A stretch of 64,000 nt of DNA from positions 237,954,512 to 238,018,511 of the forward strand of contig CM060846.1 of the NCBI GenBank assembly GCA_030762175.1. The letters are read 5' to 3'. Below, in pieces: positions 37,442-48,334 of the stretch. The DNA comes from Metallyticus violacea. Its lineage: Eukaryota; Arthropoda; Insecta; Mantodea; Metallyticidae. A program made the position numbers and the translations under genes. Every line of letters starts with the position of its first letter. The stretch's first letter is position 1. A model generated the notes under the pieces. It worked only from the letters and a program-made list of their open reading frames with translations, had not been told where the DNA came from and did not search any database.

Positions 37442-37850
37442 AGCTAGTAATCCAAGAGGTTCAACGTCTGGTGACTTCTAAGGTCAAAGTACAGGTCCTA
37501 TGCGATATATCCATTATCGTGAATATTGCTTATTCAACTACTGGGAGGCCACTTAACTATAGTGGGAAGTGCACTTCATATTGGAACCGCATACTCCGTC
37601 GTCTCGGATAAAGAATGTCCTCTAGAAGGATGGGCACTTTTTCTTTAAGAAAAGGTTCTCTGCTATTCAAATGTTCAGGTAGAAAGTATGTACCTATGAT
37701 ATTACCGCCCAGAAGCTCTGCCCACAAATTTACGCTCCAGAAAACTTATGACCTCTTTCATGAAAAGCGTGCGGGTTTGCGTGAGCATACCTATGACTGT
37801 TACAAGCTCTATCTTTTAAATGTGTCCTCATTGGACAACAGTATTTTTGT
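37442..37850 (-). pseudogene. Remnant of a second DDE (IS630/Tc1-type) transposase
   Basis: Translating the minus strand through stops gives LSNEDTFKR (expected SDESTF, first catalytic Asp replaced by Asn/Glu shift), NLWAELLGGNIIGTYFLPEHL, then LLEDILYPRRRSMRFQYEVH (expected second Asp, here lost), HYS, LNKQYSR-WIYRIGP, and finally SPDVEPLGLLA (expected RSPDLTPLDFFLWG). The order and spacing match DDE_3 transposases common in insects. At least six stops and the lost catalytic residues make it a dead relic. Confidence 0.65.
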
Positions 37851-38119
37851 TAAGACATGCTCTTCTCTGCCATACGGACATAGTAGCCATATATAGCATT
37901 ATGTGCGAAGAAGATCATTTCCCATAAGATGAGCAGTCACATATTAGTAAGGGAACAAATATCCCGTCCGCAAAATTTCATGGACGAAATTGTGATATAC
38001 TTAAAGTGTTCGTGCGCCTGTGGTGCCTATCTAGCGGGTTCTCAAAGTATCGCCTTTCGCGATCATTGCCTTTTTCCTCCAATTGAAGGTGTGCTAAGAG
38101 TCTTTTGACACCCCGACCA

Positions 38120-38179
38120 CCACTACAACCACCACCACCAATCACAACAACAACAAACAACAACAACAACAACAACAAC

Positions 38180-38234
<55 letters not shown>
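38120..38234. repeat. Compound (ACC)n(CAA)n(ATA)n microsatellite
   Basis: ACC units, about nine CAA units and about 17 ATA units in sequence. Confidence 0.95.
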
Positions 38235-38235
<1 letters not shown>

Positions 38236-38365
38236 ATTGTATATTCTTAAAGGTAAGTGAAGCAGTATGAAAACTGTACTGATTTTCTCACCAAAACTCA
38301 GGCAACTAAATTTAGAGGCAAAGGAGTTTGTAGGACTTTTTTGAAGTGTTGCATGCCCTTTTGGA

Positions 38366-38597
38366 TATTGTGGTCCCACAGGCAGTGGATACTGATGTTG
38401 CATGAAATGAAATTTTAAATTGGGAAACAGTTTTATTTTAAGAAATGAAGCATTAAGAGTCTATGATTGGTGTACCTCTCTGGCATTTGCTATTTATGAA
38501 GACTGGAAACCTGGGAAGATGTTCCTGGTGGGAATAAAACTCCAAATCTCCAGCTCATTAGTCCATGTCTTATCGACCTCTGCTACCTGTTGTGGTT
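38366..38597 (-). mobile_element. SINE family 1, strongly diverged copy
   Basis: The minus strand keeps the order of the B-box region, the CAAATGCCAGAGAGGTACACC block, CCCAATTTAAAATTTCATTT and CACTGCCTGTGGGACCAC; the head and tail are degraded. Confidence 0.7.
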
Positions 38598-39682
38598 TAT
38601 AGGAAATACAAACCCTTAACTAGTATGATGATATTTTTTATCTGGTATACTAATTAATTGTTTTATAACATATTGGGAAATTATTTCATTAATAAAGTGC
38701 TCATCCTCTTTGTTGAGCATATTCTACAGGTAGTGCAACTCATAGACATGCCAATAAAATTTGTATCACTAGAGGATTTACTTCTAGAAAAAGAAAATAA
38801 ATAACTGGTATTCTTTGCTTTAGATAAAAAGTAAACAGAAAAGTTCCTTGCATGTAAGAAAAGGAGAAAAAAAGTGTAGCAAATGAATCTAAAAATAATT
38901 CATTGTGGAAAAATAAGTTTTAGCACAGGCAAGACAAATAAACTATCTACTTTTGATTTTGACCTATAACAAATATGAGACATTTAATACTAATGTGTTG
39001 CTGGAATATGATGTATAATATTAAAAGTTTAAATTTAAAAAGCATATTTAAAATAATAATTTTTGCTCATAATAATTTTTATTTCCCTAATAACTAAAGA
39101 TGATAAGCCTAATGTTATCTTAGCGCAAATGAGTATGGCATTCAAAAGAGCTAACTGTCTTATTACCTTGTGGTCACTATATTTTAGTGAAATACATACC
39201 TTTGGGGAAAAAAATGAAAAAGTGCTTAAAATTGGTCCTAGCTTTATTAGATCAAATTTAATCTTCAGCTACTAAATCAAAATACCATAACAACTGCATG
39301 TTTGACAGCTACCAAGCAAAACCTTTTTTTTTTTCAACATTCGAGTATTGTCAATAGTGAAAACTGCATTTCATGAGTGAAACATCTAATTTATTAAGAA
39401 GTTACATATTTTGTACCTGCAATCAAAGCATATGTTTGCTTTTAAAGAACAGCTTTGATATGCTATCAATGTTCACATATTACAAAGTATATTTCTGCCG
39501 ATGCAGCCAATTTCCCTATGTTATTGTCAATGCTTATATATGTTTAAAAATAATGTAATCCGTTTTGTTTGGCAACATTTATATTCCCTAATATCAAGTA
39601 CATGAGCACAGCTTTTTGTTTTTTATTTATAGATATTAGTGTGGTTTTCAATTTTACTGTAATGTATAGTTAATCTATAGTT

Positions 39683-39930
39683 TCGAAAACACCCATTTTT
39701 ACTGCTGAGGTATCACAGACAGTGAACTTTTGAGAGACAAGAAGAAATCATAAATTGGAAAAATATTTTTTTTAAGAAAGGAAATGTTTGAAGCCTAAAT
39801 TTAGGGTACTTCCTAGCATTTGCCATTTATGAGGATTAAGGAAAACCTGGAAAAAACGTCAGTCAGGGAGGGCAGTCCTGGCCAATATTGAGCCCCAGAC
39901 CTCCTGCCCATGGGCTCATGCCTTTCATAG
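39683..39930 (-). mobile_element. SINE family 1, diverged copy
   Basis: The minus strand shows GGGCAGGAGGTCTGGGGCTC, the GACTGCCCTCCCTGACTGACG block, CAAATGCTAGGAAGTACCC and AGCAGTAAAAATGGGTGTTT. The A-box end is lost. Confidence 0.8.
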
Positions 39931-42900
39931 TAATACAATAAGATATGCAAAAATGTTCTTTTTAAATAATATGTACTAACATTTTATGATTTCCCTGTAA
40001 TAAGAATGTCAAAATGTGGGTTGGATTTCCTTGATTTTATGGTATTGAATGAAAATAAACACACCTAAGAAAAAATTCCTTGACATTTAAGGGTTTAAGA
40101 AGTGATGATTTGATAGAGTAAAGATACTACCGAATGAAGAGGAATTTAATTATGAGCTGAAAGAACCTACCAATAAATGTTTGCTCTTGAAAAATGTATT
40201 GTTGGTCACACTATAAGTGAGTAAGAAATTTGGTCTATGATTTTTCTAAAAATTACATCTATATTTAAGGAGTTCATTTAGAAGTGTGTTTAAGCTCTAG
40301 AGGAAAAAAAATGTACTCTGTATGCATTAAACTCCTCCACAGATAAGTTTTTAACAGAAAGAAAATGCTTTCTTTAGAGAAAATGGTTTACTTCTTATAA
40401 TGATAAAATATATTATGAATGAAAATGCAATCTATGCATTTTGTATTTATAGTGAATGCAATTCAGAATTTAGGACAGTTCAAAAGAAAGCTCAAAAATT
40501 CATAGCAATATGAATATAACATCAAGTAGGATCAGTATTAAGTGGTGGAAAGGGACTCGGCACAAAATATTGTTTATATTGCTCAAGTTCAACTGGTGAT
40601 CCTTTTTATACCAAAGTTAATATTTAACCAGTAAGAATGCATTCTGCATTGAAAATTGGTTACTTTTGCAGGCAGTCTATTTCAATGTTTCATATCATGA
40701 TGCATATATATGCATTACATATATACATGAAAAGGCTCAAACACCACTGAACTTGTGAAACTAAGTGATAAAAAATTTTATCTGATGTATAATGAACATG
40801 TTAAAATTTTCAGAAACTATTACAATTTAATGACAGTATGATTTTATGTTACTTCAACTTCAACTATAGAAAATAGACTTTATTTTGGCAGTATTTTAAA
40901 CAATTTATTCATATGACTTAGCTTCACTGTGCTAGTGCCATATATTCTTTAACATAATTTTCTTTTTTTAAAGGAAATGCTTTACTTTACTATATTTTCA
41001 AATGTAGCAATTAGCAAATATTTGCATAGAAAACCTGGTAAAATGATACGCTTTATCATTCCTAAGTTTATTTGGGAGCATATTGTTATATTGAAGTCAT
41101 GAATAATAAACATGATTAATGGATAAGAACCCAAGTAGAGTTAGATAGAGAGAAGCATATTTTTTGATCATGATTTTAAGTTAGAAATGTCTAAATTCTG
41201 AACCAGGTTTTCAAAAATTCTTTATTGAAGAACATCATGCTTATAGTATAAGAATAAAGAACTCCAGCAAGAACATGAAATGTAAAAATCAAAAACAATG
41301 GAAACAAGTTTAGAAATAAGAAATATGTTCTTTCCCAACTAAATGCAATCTGTGTGGAATAGCTGGCACACTCTGATATCATCAACCACTTAAGCCGAAT
41401 TCATTGGAAAGAGCTGAGTAAGTTGTGGAATTATAGAAACCTTTTTTTTTAATGTTTTTGGGAAAGAAAAATATGGCTTTCTCTATGCAGTGATTAAAAA
41501 GTGGTATTTTAATTTTTTTATCTTTTTTAATTTTTATTCATGATTGCATATATTTCTAATAATGCTTAAAGATAATTTGAAGACAATTAAAAATGGTATA
41601 AAAACTGATTAAATTGGTTTATTGTCCAAGATTTTATTCATGGCAGTGTGGCAATATGAAGCTGTTAAAATTTTGTAAAGAAACTGTTTTTGCTGTTTTT
41701 GCACACTGATTTATAAAAATGTTACAGTACTGAATGTTGTATTTTCTGGTTCCTCTCTTCAATGTTCACATAAACTTATACCTGGCCTGATTGGTGTTCA
41801 TTTGTTATGAATCTTATATGTATAATTATAATGGTTTTATTTCCTGTAAACTTACCTAATCAATATATTAATCTCCTTGTTTTTACTATGCACACTTAAA
41901 GGTATATAACTAAGATTTTATTGTTATAGTGTCACTTTTCTTCTTTCTTGTAATATTTACTGTTCAAAGTATATCTGCTAATCAATTCAGAAAAGTTGAT
42001 CCCCTTAGGATAGTTTCCCAGGTGTTTGTTTTAGCAAAATATGCATACTTTTAGTATAGGTAATGATATGCTGGGCTATAAAATATCCTGACAAATTAAA
42101 GTATTACATGTGAAAGGTTTCACTCCCAACAAATAAAAGGAAATTCACAAGTATTAATTTCTTTTATGTAAGGACCATTGAGTCAGTAAAATGTATGGTT
42201 ATAAATTATTGGCTTAGAAAGTGTCTTTGGTGCTATAAATACTTTTCTTTCAACTTCAGATAAAAATGTACAACTGTTTTTCAGGTATTAATTCAGTTAT
42301 AAAGGTTTATACCACAGTATGCAAGTTAATAAATATAACTTTCTTCATTCTTTTGCTACTCTTTGTTATGGATAAATTTATATAGCTGATTCTTCACTAA
42401 GTACAATAAACAAAGAGATTGGAATGGAGGTAATTCAATATAATATTCATCTACAGCAAATGATATAGCAATTATGAAATAATGGTTTATGACAGCTTGC
42501 TTGCAGAGGATAACATGCTATCTTTCAGCTAATGGTTAAGCATATTTCAGATATTGTAACATTATCATTCGATTAATTACTTTATAAATGCACGAACTAG
42601 CCTCAGAAAATGAATTTGAAATATAAAATGTTACTGAGTACAATAAAGCAGGAAACAAATTATGGAACATGTTCCATATAAATGCATATATTGACATTAA
42701 ATAAAGTTTAGTTTGTATGACAATATTTGGTTAATTCATATTAACAACTAACTAAGTTCACATTAATAACACTACTGAAACAGTCTATTTATAAGTACAA
42801 ATTAATAACTAAATTTTGGGTTGTAAATAAGTCTGATGTTAATGAAATGTAAAATATTATTGTTTCATATACTGTCACACTCATTCTGCAGATAGAAAAA

Positions 42901-42940
42901 TATAAATAGAAGTAAGAGCTTTACCTTCATTAAACCTTAC
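39931..42940. other. Intronic AT-rich stretch, nothing recognised
   Basis: No coding exon or known repeat that I can support. The short minus-strand frame 41191-41385 has no motif. Confidence 0.4.
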
Positions 42941-43123
42941 CATTATATTGTATTGGAACACCCGTCTCATAATATACCAATGCAGGTACACTAAAAATAC
43001 CAATATCTGATGCAATCTTTGAATCCTTAGTTTTCACAAACTGAATTCCTTCTTTGTCAGTATCATCGTCTATGGTTTCCAGTTCTTCCAAAATTTTTGG
43101 GCAGCTTTCACATTTTTCATCAT
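42941..43123 (-). CDS. Thioredoxin-fold gene, active-site exon (CESC)
   Basis: 183 bases, acceptor ATTATTTTGCAG, donor ATAATG|GTAAGG, phase 1 at both ends. It encodes DDEKCESCPKILEELETIDD, then a strand IQFVKTKD, SKIASDIGIFSVPALVYYET and GVPIQYNG. The CESC pair sits where the CxxC redox site of thioredoxin and PDI domains lies, and SVPAL holds the cis-Pro loop. CESC differs from the CGHC of classical PDI, so redox activity is likely but its direction is uncertain. The layout matches insect multi-domain PDI-like proteins such as Drosophila l(2)01289, by memory only. Earlier exons, including a signal peptide, were not found in this window. Confidence 0.9.
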
Positions 43124-43249
43124 CTGCAAAATAATAGAAGGAACATGAAATGATGATGAATTTATTTTGAACATTATCAAAAGGATTAGAGATAAAGTTT
43201 ATAACCACAACTTACAAGTTTTCATGAACTTGCCAGCAACCTATTGATG

Positions 43250-44270
43250 GTATATATGCATAACTCTAAGGGGTAAATTGTAAAAAACATAAGGCATAAA
43301 GTTGTCAATTAAACAGGCTACTTTTGCATGACAAGATTGCTTTTAGTGGGTATCAGAGATGCCAGGCGTCCCGGATTTTACTGAACAGTCACGTATTTAA
43401 GAAAAATGTACCGCATCCCGTGATATTCTTTAACGGTACGCCAAACGTTGCTGCAATGATTTGAAAGTAATTCTATTTTCCTGACGGTTTCAACGTTTCT
43501 AAACAGGCATGGTACTTCAAGTTCACTGAAGGGCTGGTGGCACATCCTCTCGCACTACAATAGCTACGATTTCCACTTTTTGTTTCTTCAGGACGAGTGT
43601 TAGGTTATATTTATCTTGTCGAGGTGTACCGTATGTTTCAAGACGAGTGATAAACATAAAATTGAGTTTTGTGAATGAAGGAAGATGAAAATAATTTATT
43701 TTTCAAGTCATTGTTGGTAAAAGAAGGTTATTATTTGTGCCTGAAAAACAGTGTTAGCAAATTTTAAGCAGGTTGCAAACGCTGTAACAATCTTTTTCAA
43801 AAGCGTAAAAGTGATCAGAGCGCTTTATTACAGCATGTTCGAGGAGGCATTAGAAGTGTTCAGCTTATAATAGCCCATTTCTTGTAAGAAAGAACTGTTC
43901 GGAAGATGAAATGTGAGCATAAGTGTTGGTTGAAACTATACTCAGTGTTTTATTTATTTATTGTCGCCTATAGTTTGTTAGTATTTGAAAGCATTTACAA
44001 CACGGGAGAAGGCATGGAAATTTAGCAAAGTTCAATTATCCATTGTAAGTATGTTACTGATTTCTACTCACAAGGTTTTCTTAAATTTTAGATCGATTGG
44101 GCGGAGCTAACTCAAATCTTTCACTCCAAGAAGCATAATCAATCGATATTATAAGTGAACGGTGACAAATTAAATATTCCCAGGAAATGAATGTCTGTCT
44201 TTAAGAATTCAGGGGACGGAGTATCCAGATTTAATTTGTAAGAATTTGGACATAACTAACTCAATTGTAT
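43250..44270. other. No gene recognised upstream of the active-site exon
   Basis: A 25-base segment at 43216-43240 (minus, between CAATAG and GTAAGT) would encode VAGKFMKT and join in phase to the active-site exon, but the acceptor is weak and the sequence does not look like the hydrophobic strand expected there. The rest, which is richer in GC at 43350-43650, was not recognised. Confidence 0.35.
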
Positions 44271-44276
44271 TGGTGG

Positions 44277-44278
<2 letters not shown>

Positions 44279-44324
<46 letters not shown>
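44279..44324. repeat. Poly(T) run, 46 bases
   Basis: Forty-six consecutive T. It may be the poly(A) tail of a minus-strand retroposon, but none is recognisable beside it. A plus-strand SINE begins about 110 bases to its right. Confidence 0.95.
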
Positions 44325-44326
<2 letters not shown>

Positions 44327-44433
44327 AAATGCACTTCAACTGGACTGATGTTATAAATAAAATACACATGCGAATGTTGTTAAGAATCGAATGGCTAATT
44401 TCAGTGAACTCTTCCACAGTCTCATACCAATTC

Positions 44434-44690
44434 GACAAAGGTTACCGAGGTTGATAAGGCACGGATTCATGAGCGAGAGGTTTGTGGTTCGATTCCCGCC
44501 AGGACCGTCCTCCCTTGCTGAGGCGTTTTTGCAAATGTTCCTGTCACGATAAATGACAAATTCCAGGAAGGTACCCCAAGTTTCGCTTTGGAACGCATCC
44601 CTCTTTGCCCAATTTATCATTCCATTTCATACATCATCGCTGTTCACGCCTGTAATGTCACAGTAGTAGAAACGAGCGTTAAATACAATT
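44434..44690 (+). mobile_element. SINE family 1
   Basis: The plus strand shows CGAGGTTGATAAGGCACGG, the B box GGTTCGATTCCC, GGACCGTCCTCCCTTGCTGAG, GACAAATTCCAGGAAGGTACC, CCCAATTTATCATTCCATTT and AGAAACGAGCGTTAAATAC. Confidence 0.88.
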
Positions 44691-46087
44691 ATAAGTATCA
44701 TGCATGTATTTTATTTAGTTAAAAATTATAATAGGTTATTGAAAGATGTTAGGAGTAAAGAAAAACGTCACTTAATCCAATGGCTTGAAGAAAAAAAATC
44801 TGCTAAGAGTACATATTTGCACTAAAGCTGATGTATTTAATTTATTATATAATAATATTTGTTTTAACCTGGATTTGAATATGAATGTATAAATTTACAA
44901 AGTATAATGCCTTTTTAAACATTTTGAATACCAAAGGAGTACTGCATAGTAAGAGTATGCAGATAGGCCGACGATAATTAGTTAAGGTTATGCATTAAAC
45001 GATTATAGTGATTTTGTCCCATGTTTTTATCTTGAGTTCCTGGCATACCTGGAAGGGCATACCATTAACTTCTGGAGATATATCATCATTAATAGAAAGT
45101 GGGCTGATTTTATAAAAAATTAATAAATATATTAAACGTAACCAAGGAAGAAAATCCTGCATTTCCCTTTTAAAACTAGGTGCTATGTCAATTTTATTAC
45201 TCTAGTAGGCGAGCATATTTCATTTCTTTTTATATATTACTTTTAAAACTCGTTTTCTCATTTTAGGGAATGTATTTAGCATAGGCATCCCAACCAAAAA
45301 GGAAGTGCTATTTTATACTCCCTCATGAAATCGTTTATGTTTTAATGTAACATTTTTATTTCTGGCACTTCCCATTTTCTTTTGACTTTGATAATTACGT
45401 TATGTATCCCAGAACTATAAGTGCCAAATATAAAATACAGGGCATATTTAATGAAATCTTGCACTCTATAGAAATTGATACTGAACATGCATAGCGCGAT
45501 AGAACTCAGCTCTTAAAGGGAACAACAGCAACTTATATCTAATTTCATTAGCAAATGCCAAAAATGTTTAGAAAACGAATGAGATGAATTCAATATTTAC
45601 ATGGTAAGTATGGGTAATACATTGTATGAATGATAAATCACTGTCGTTAACAAGAATCAAAGAAAAAGGCGCGCAGATTCTTATAAGAGAAACGTTGTGT
45701 GGAGTACGGCGAGTTTCGCATGCTTCTTCTCCGGCAATATCCCGACTTCTGTGGCTACCACCAATAGTGGCCTCGCACATAGCAGTCAACAACAGCCTTC
45801 CGGAGAAGGGAACTGCGTAGGTAGTCAGAAATTTTCTACCTGCTTGCGGAGAGGTTTCTCCGTAATGGAGTTTTGACGTTTTTAAGAATTCCTATCTAAT
45901 TATATTTAAATGTTTTGGAAATTCTGTTTTTAAAAGCTTTTTACCCTAACAACTTTGGTGTTGAGTTTTGTTTCCGTACTGACCTTCTGGCACGCTTACT
46001 CCTTCGGAGCAGGTATTTTATAGAATGGCAGGACATGTCACACACAGCAGATAAATAAGAAGAGATTATTTTATACAAATTACAATA
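44691..46087. other. No gene recognised
   Basis: A GC-richer patch at 45660-45850 has overlapping open frames on both strands, which usually means composition rather than coding. I cannot assign it. Confidence 0.35.
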
Positions 46088-48237
46088 CAAAATGGCGGGA
46101 ATACGGACCTGCAAAAACGCTTGGTGGAATGAAAATTTTTCGATCTTAAAGATCAGGTTAATTTAATGGCTGCAGTTTTTTCCACATTCAAAATTATGGT
46201 GGGGAGGAGTTTTATTTTTGATTAAATTTAATATTAATTAAAATTTGTGTGGGTAAGTATACATTCATGGGCGAGCACTACTTTAATTGAACAGTGGATG
46301 TGTGTGTTTGCAAAATATACTAAAACAGGGCAAAATATTACGTTGCAAGGAATTTTGTTATTATGCAAAAAAGTTAACGATGCAAGAAGTATTATTCAAA
46401 TGAAAAAATATAGTTATTAACATGTTATTATGAAAAAATGTTATTATGCAAAAATGTTGTCACTATAAAAATGTAGTTATGTTAGGAAAAGATAGTTATG
46501 ATGCAAAAAATGTTGCGATGCTAAAATATAATTTTTAAGTAACTGTTATGTTGCAATGTTAAAGTCTGGAAATTTACAATATTTTAGGAAAAAAACGTAA
46601 AATAGCATTCGCAACATGCCCTAAACGAACTGCTAAAGTGATGGTTGTGGCTCGGGTTCCACAGAGATACTGAGCGTGGTGAAAGGTGTGTGGCATGTGA
46701 TATATACCTCAAACAGGTTTAACCCTGTTCCGGCGCCACGAGAGTCGTCCCTGTCTGTTACCCTTCCAGGGTCAGTTAATTTTTACCTGTCAATGTTTTC
46801 CATTGTTAACTGTTTTTACATGTTAAAAGATTTTCAATATTTTCCCTTCCATGTTCTGGTATTTCTGGCAAAAAGACTGTTTAGTTAAATACATTTCGAT
46901 GTTTAGCGCATTTATGTCTAAATGGTATTCCTGTACGTGTTTTTATCTACGGTCAGGCATTTCTTACCAGTATCTTCTCCCCTTAATGGTGTCGGGCAAA
47001 GAGATATGGAAAACCAACCTCATTGACTGAAAACCAAGAGGGTATTACGCATGCGCAATGGTGACTTAGTCGTTGAAAAGATAAAGTTTTTTGGCATAAA
47101 AGCAAGCCATGCTTAATCAAGTGTGAGAATCATAACACCTCGTGTGACTGTATTGGCTTTTGAAATACGAATTGCATCAACTATAAATATATCAGTCATA
47201 AAGAAGAAGAATTTCCTTTTTAGTGAAGCTTCATACAGTGCCGCTATAACATTATCAATTCAAAATTCATGTGATGAAATATGAGGTTCCGGATATAAAT
47301 GTATACATAAATAAGTGTAGAAAATATTATTGCAAACATTGTGACAGTTATAGATATAACCAAACCCACAATTTATGATATATTTGAAAACCATGGTAGT
47401 AAAACGCCTCTCCGACTAATTTTCAATTCAATTTTAAAGTAAACAAATGTACTTATAACTAACTGTCTCTAGAAAAATACATATGGAATATAACGGACGT
47501 AACATTTTTCTTTGATATAAGAAAACATTAGAACTTAACTGTAACGTCTTCACATTGCATAAAGTAATGAAAAGGCTCTGAATCATTGAAATTAACCTGA
47601 TATACGCTATTGAGAATTGATAAAAGACTTGCTATACACAATAATTCACACCACTAGGCACTGAAATTAAATATCAATATGATTGTTTTTTAAAATTGAA
47701 AAAAGAACCGGTAATTAAAAATATGTTCACTACCAATGTGAAATGGGCTACGGCGTGCTCAGGGGGAGAGATTACGAGAGGCACGGGGTACAAACCGGCG
47801 AGCACTAAATGTAAAAATAGTACAGAACACAACTTAACGTTTGCATCATAACTACTTTTTCCTTCCATAACAACATTTAGTAACAAAAATTTTGCATATT
47901 TAGATTTTTTGCCTCATAACGTTTTTGTATTTGAACAATATTTTTTTGCATTGTAACTTTTTGCATTATAACATTTTGCATTTATTTTAATATATTTTAC
48001 AAACACATAACATGGTTCACACCCACAGTTCAAAAAAAGTAATACTCGCCCATCAACGTATTCTTACCCAATTTATTTATTGGGTATTTAATATTTTGTA
48101 TAATTAATAAAATGTAAGTTCCCATCAGAGATCTTTGAAAGCCGACAAATTTTCAACTATTAAATAAACCCTATCTTGAAGGTCAGCATTTTCCGATCCC
48201 AACAAATCTTTTTACAGGTCGTATTTCAACTATTTTG
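46088..48237. mobile_element. 2.15-kb element with long imperfect inverted-repeat arms (foldback-like)
   Basis: The left arm starts CAAAATGGCGGGAATACGGA and the right end, reversed, starts CAAAATAGTTGAAATACGAC. The two then align through ATTTAAT-, GGGTAAG-AT-C-TTGATGGGCGAG- and GTGTTTGCAAAATAT-type blocks and into an AT-rich part built of imperfect TTATGATGCAAAAAATGTT subrepeats. Arms are about 450 bases each (46088-46540 and 47830-48237) around about 1.3 kb without a recognisable ORF. A target-site duplication was not found. It could be a foldback or MITE-like DNA transposon, or two inverted copies of one repeat. Confidence 0.75.
46380..46550. repeat. Imperfect short-period array inside the left arm
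   Basis: GTTATTATGCAAAAATGTT-like units of about 20-35 bases recur at least six times with drift; the mirrored right arm has the same kind of units at about 47850-47990. Confidence 0.65.
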
Positions 48238-48239
48238 TG

Positions 48240-48334
48240 CATGTATGTATTTATGTATGTATGTATGTATGTATGTATGTATGTATGTATGTATGTATGT
48301 ATGTATGTATGTATGTATGTATGTGTATATATAC
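48240..48334. repeat. (TATG)n microsatellite
   Basis: About 21 TATG units with one early interruption, starting only a few bases beyond the end of the inverted-repeat element. Confidence 0.96.

Larger units (their letters stand above)
31934..42940 (-). other. 11-kb intron of the thioredoxin-fold gene
   Basis: Spans from GTAAGG to TTTTAG on the minus strand. It holds a mariner element, a nested pair of SINEs, three further SINEs, a second transposase remnant and several microsatellites. No coding exon that fits the reading phase was recognised inside. Confidence 0.7.

Noticed and set aside
37978..38403. Minus-strand 141-codon frame with a poly-Leu run
   Set aside because: The run is a trinucleotide microsatellite, and the right end overlaps a diverged SINE.
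43216..43240. 25-base micro-exon (VAGKFMKT) directly before the active-site exon
   Set aside because: It is in phase, but the acceptor lacks a pyrimidine tract and the residues do not form the hydrophobic strand expected before a CxxC motif.
44256..44438. Minus-strand frame with a poly-Lys run
   Set aside because: Translation of the poly(T) tract.
45568..45820. Overlapping open frames on both strands in a GC-richer patch
   Set aside because: Equal openness on both strands and no motif suggest composition only.
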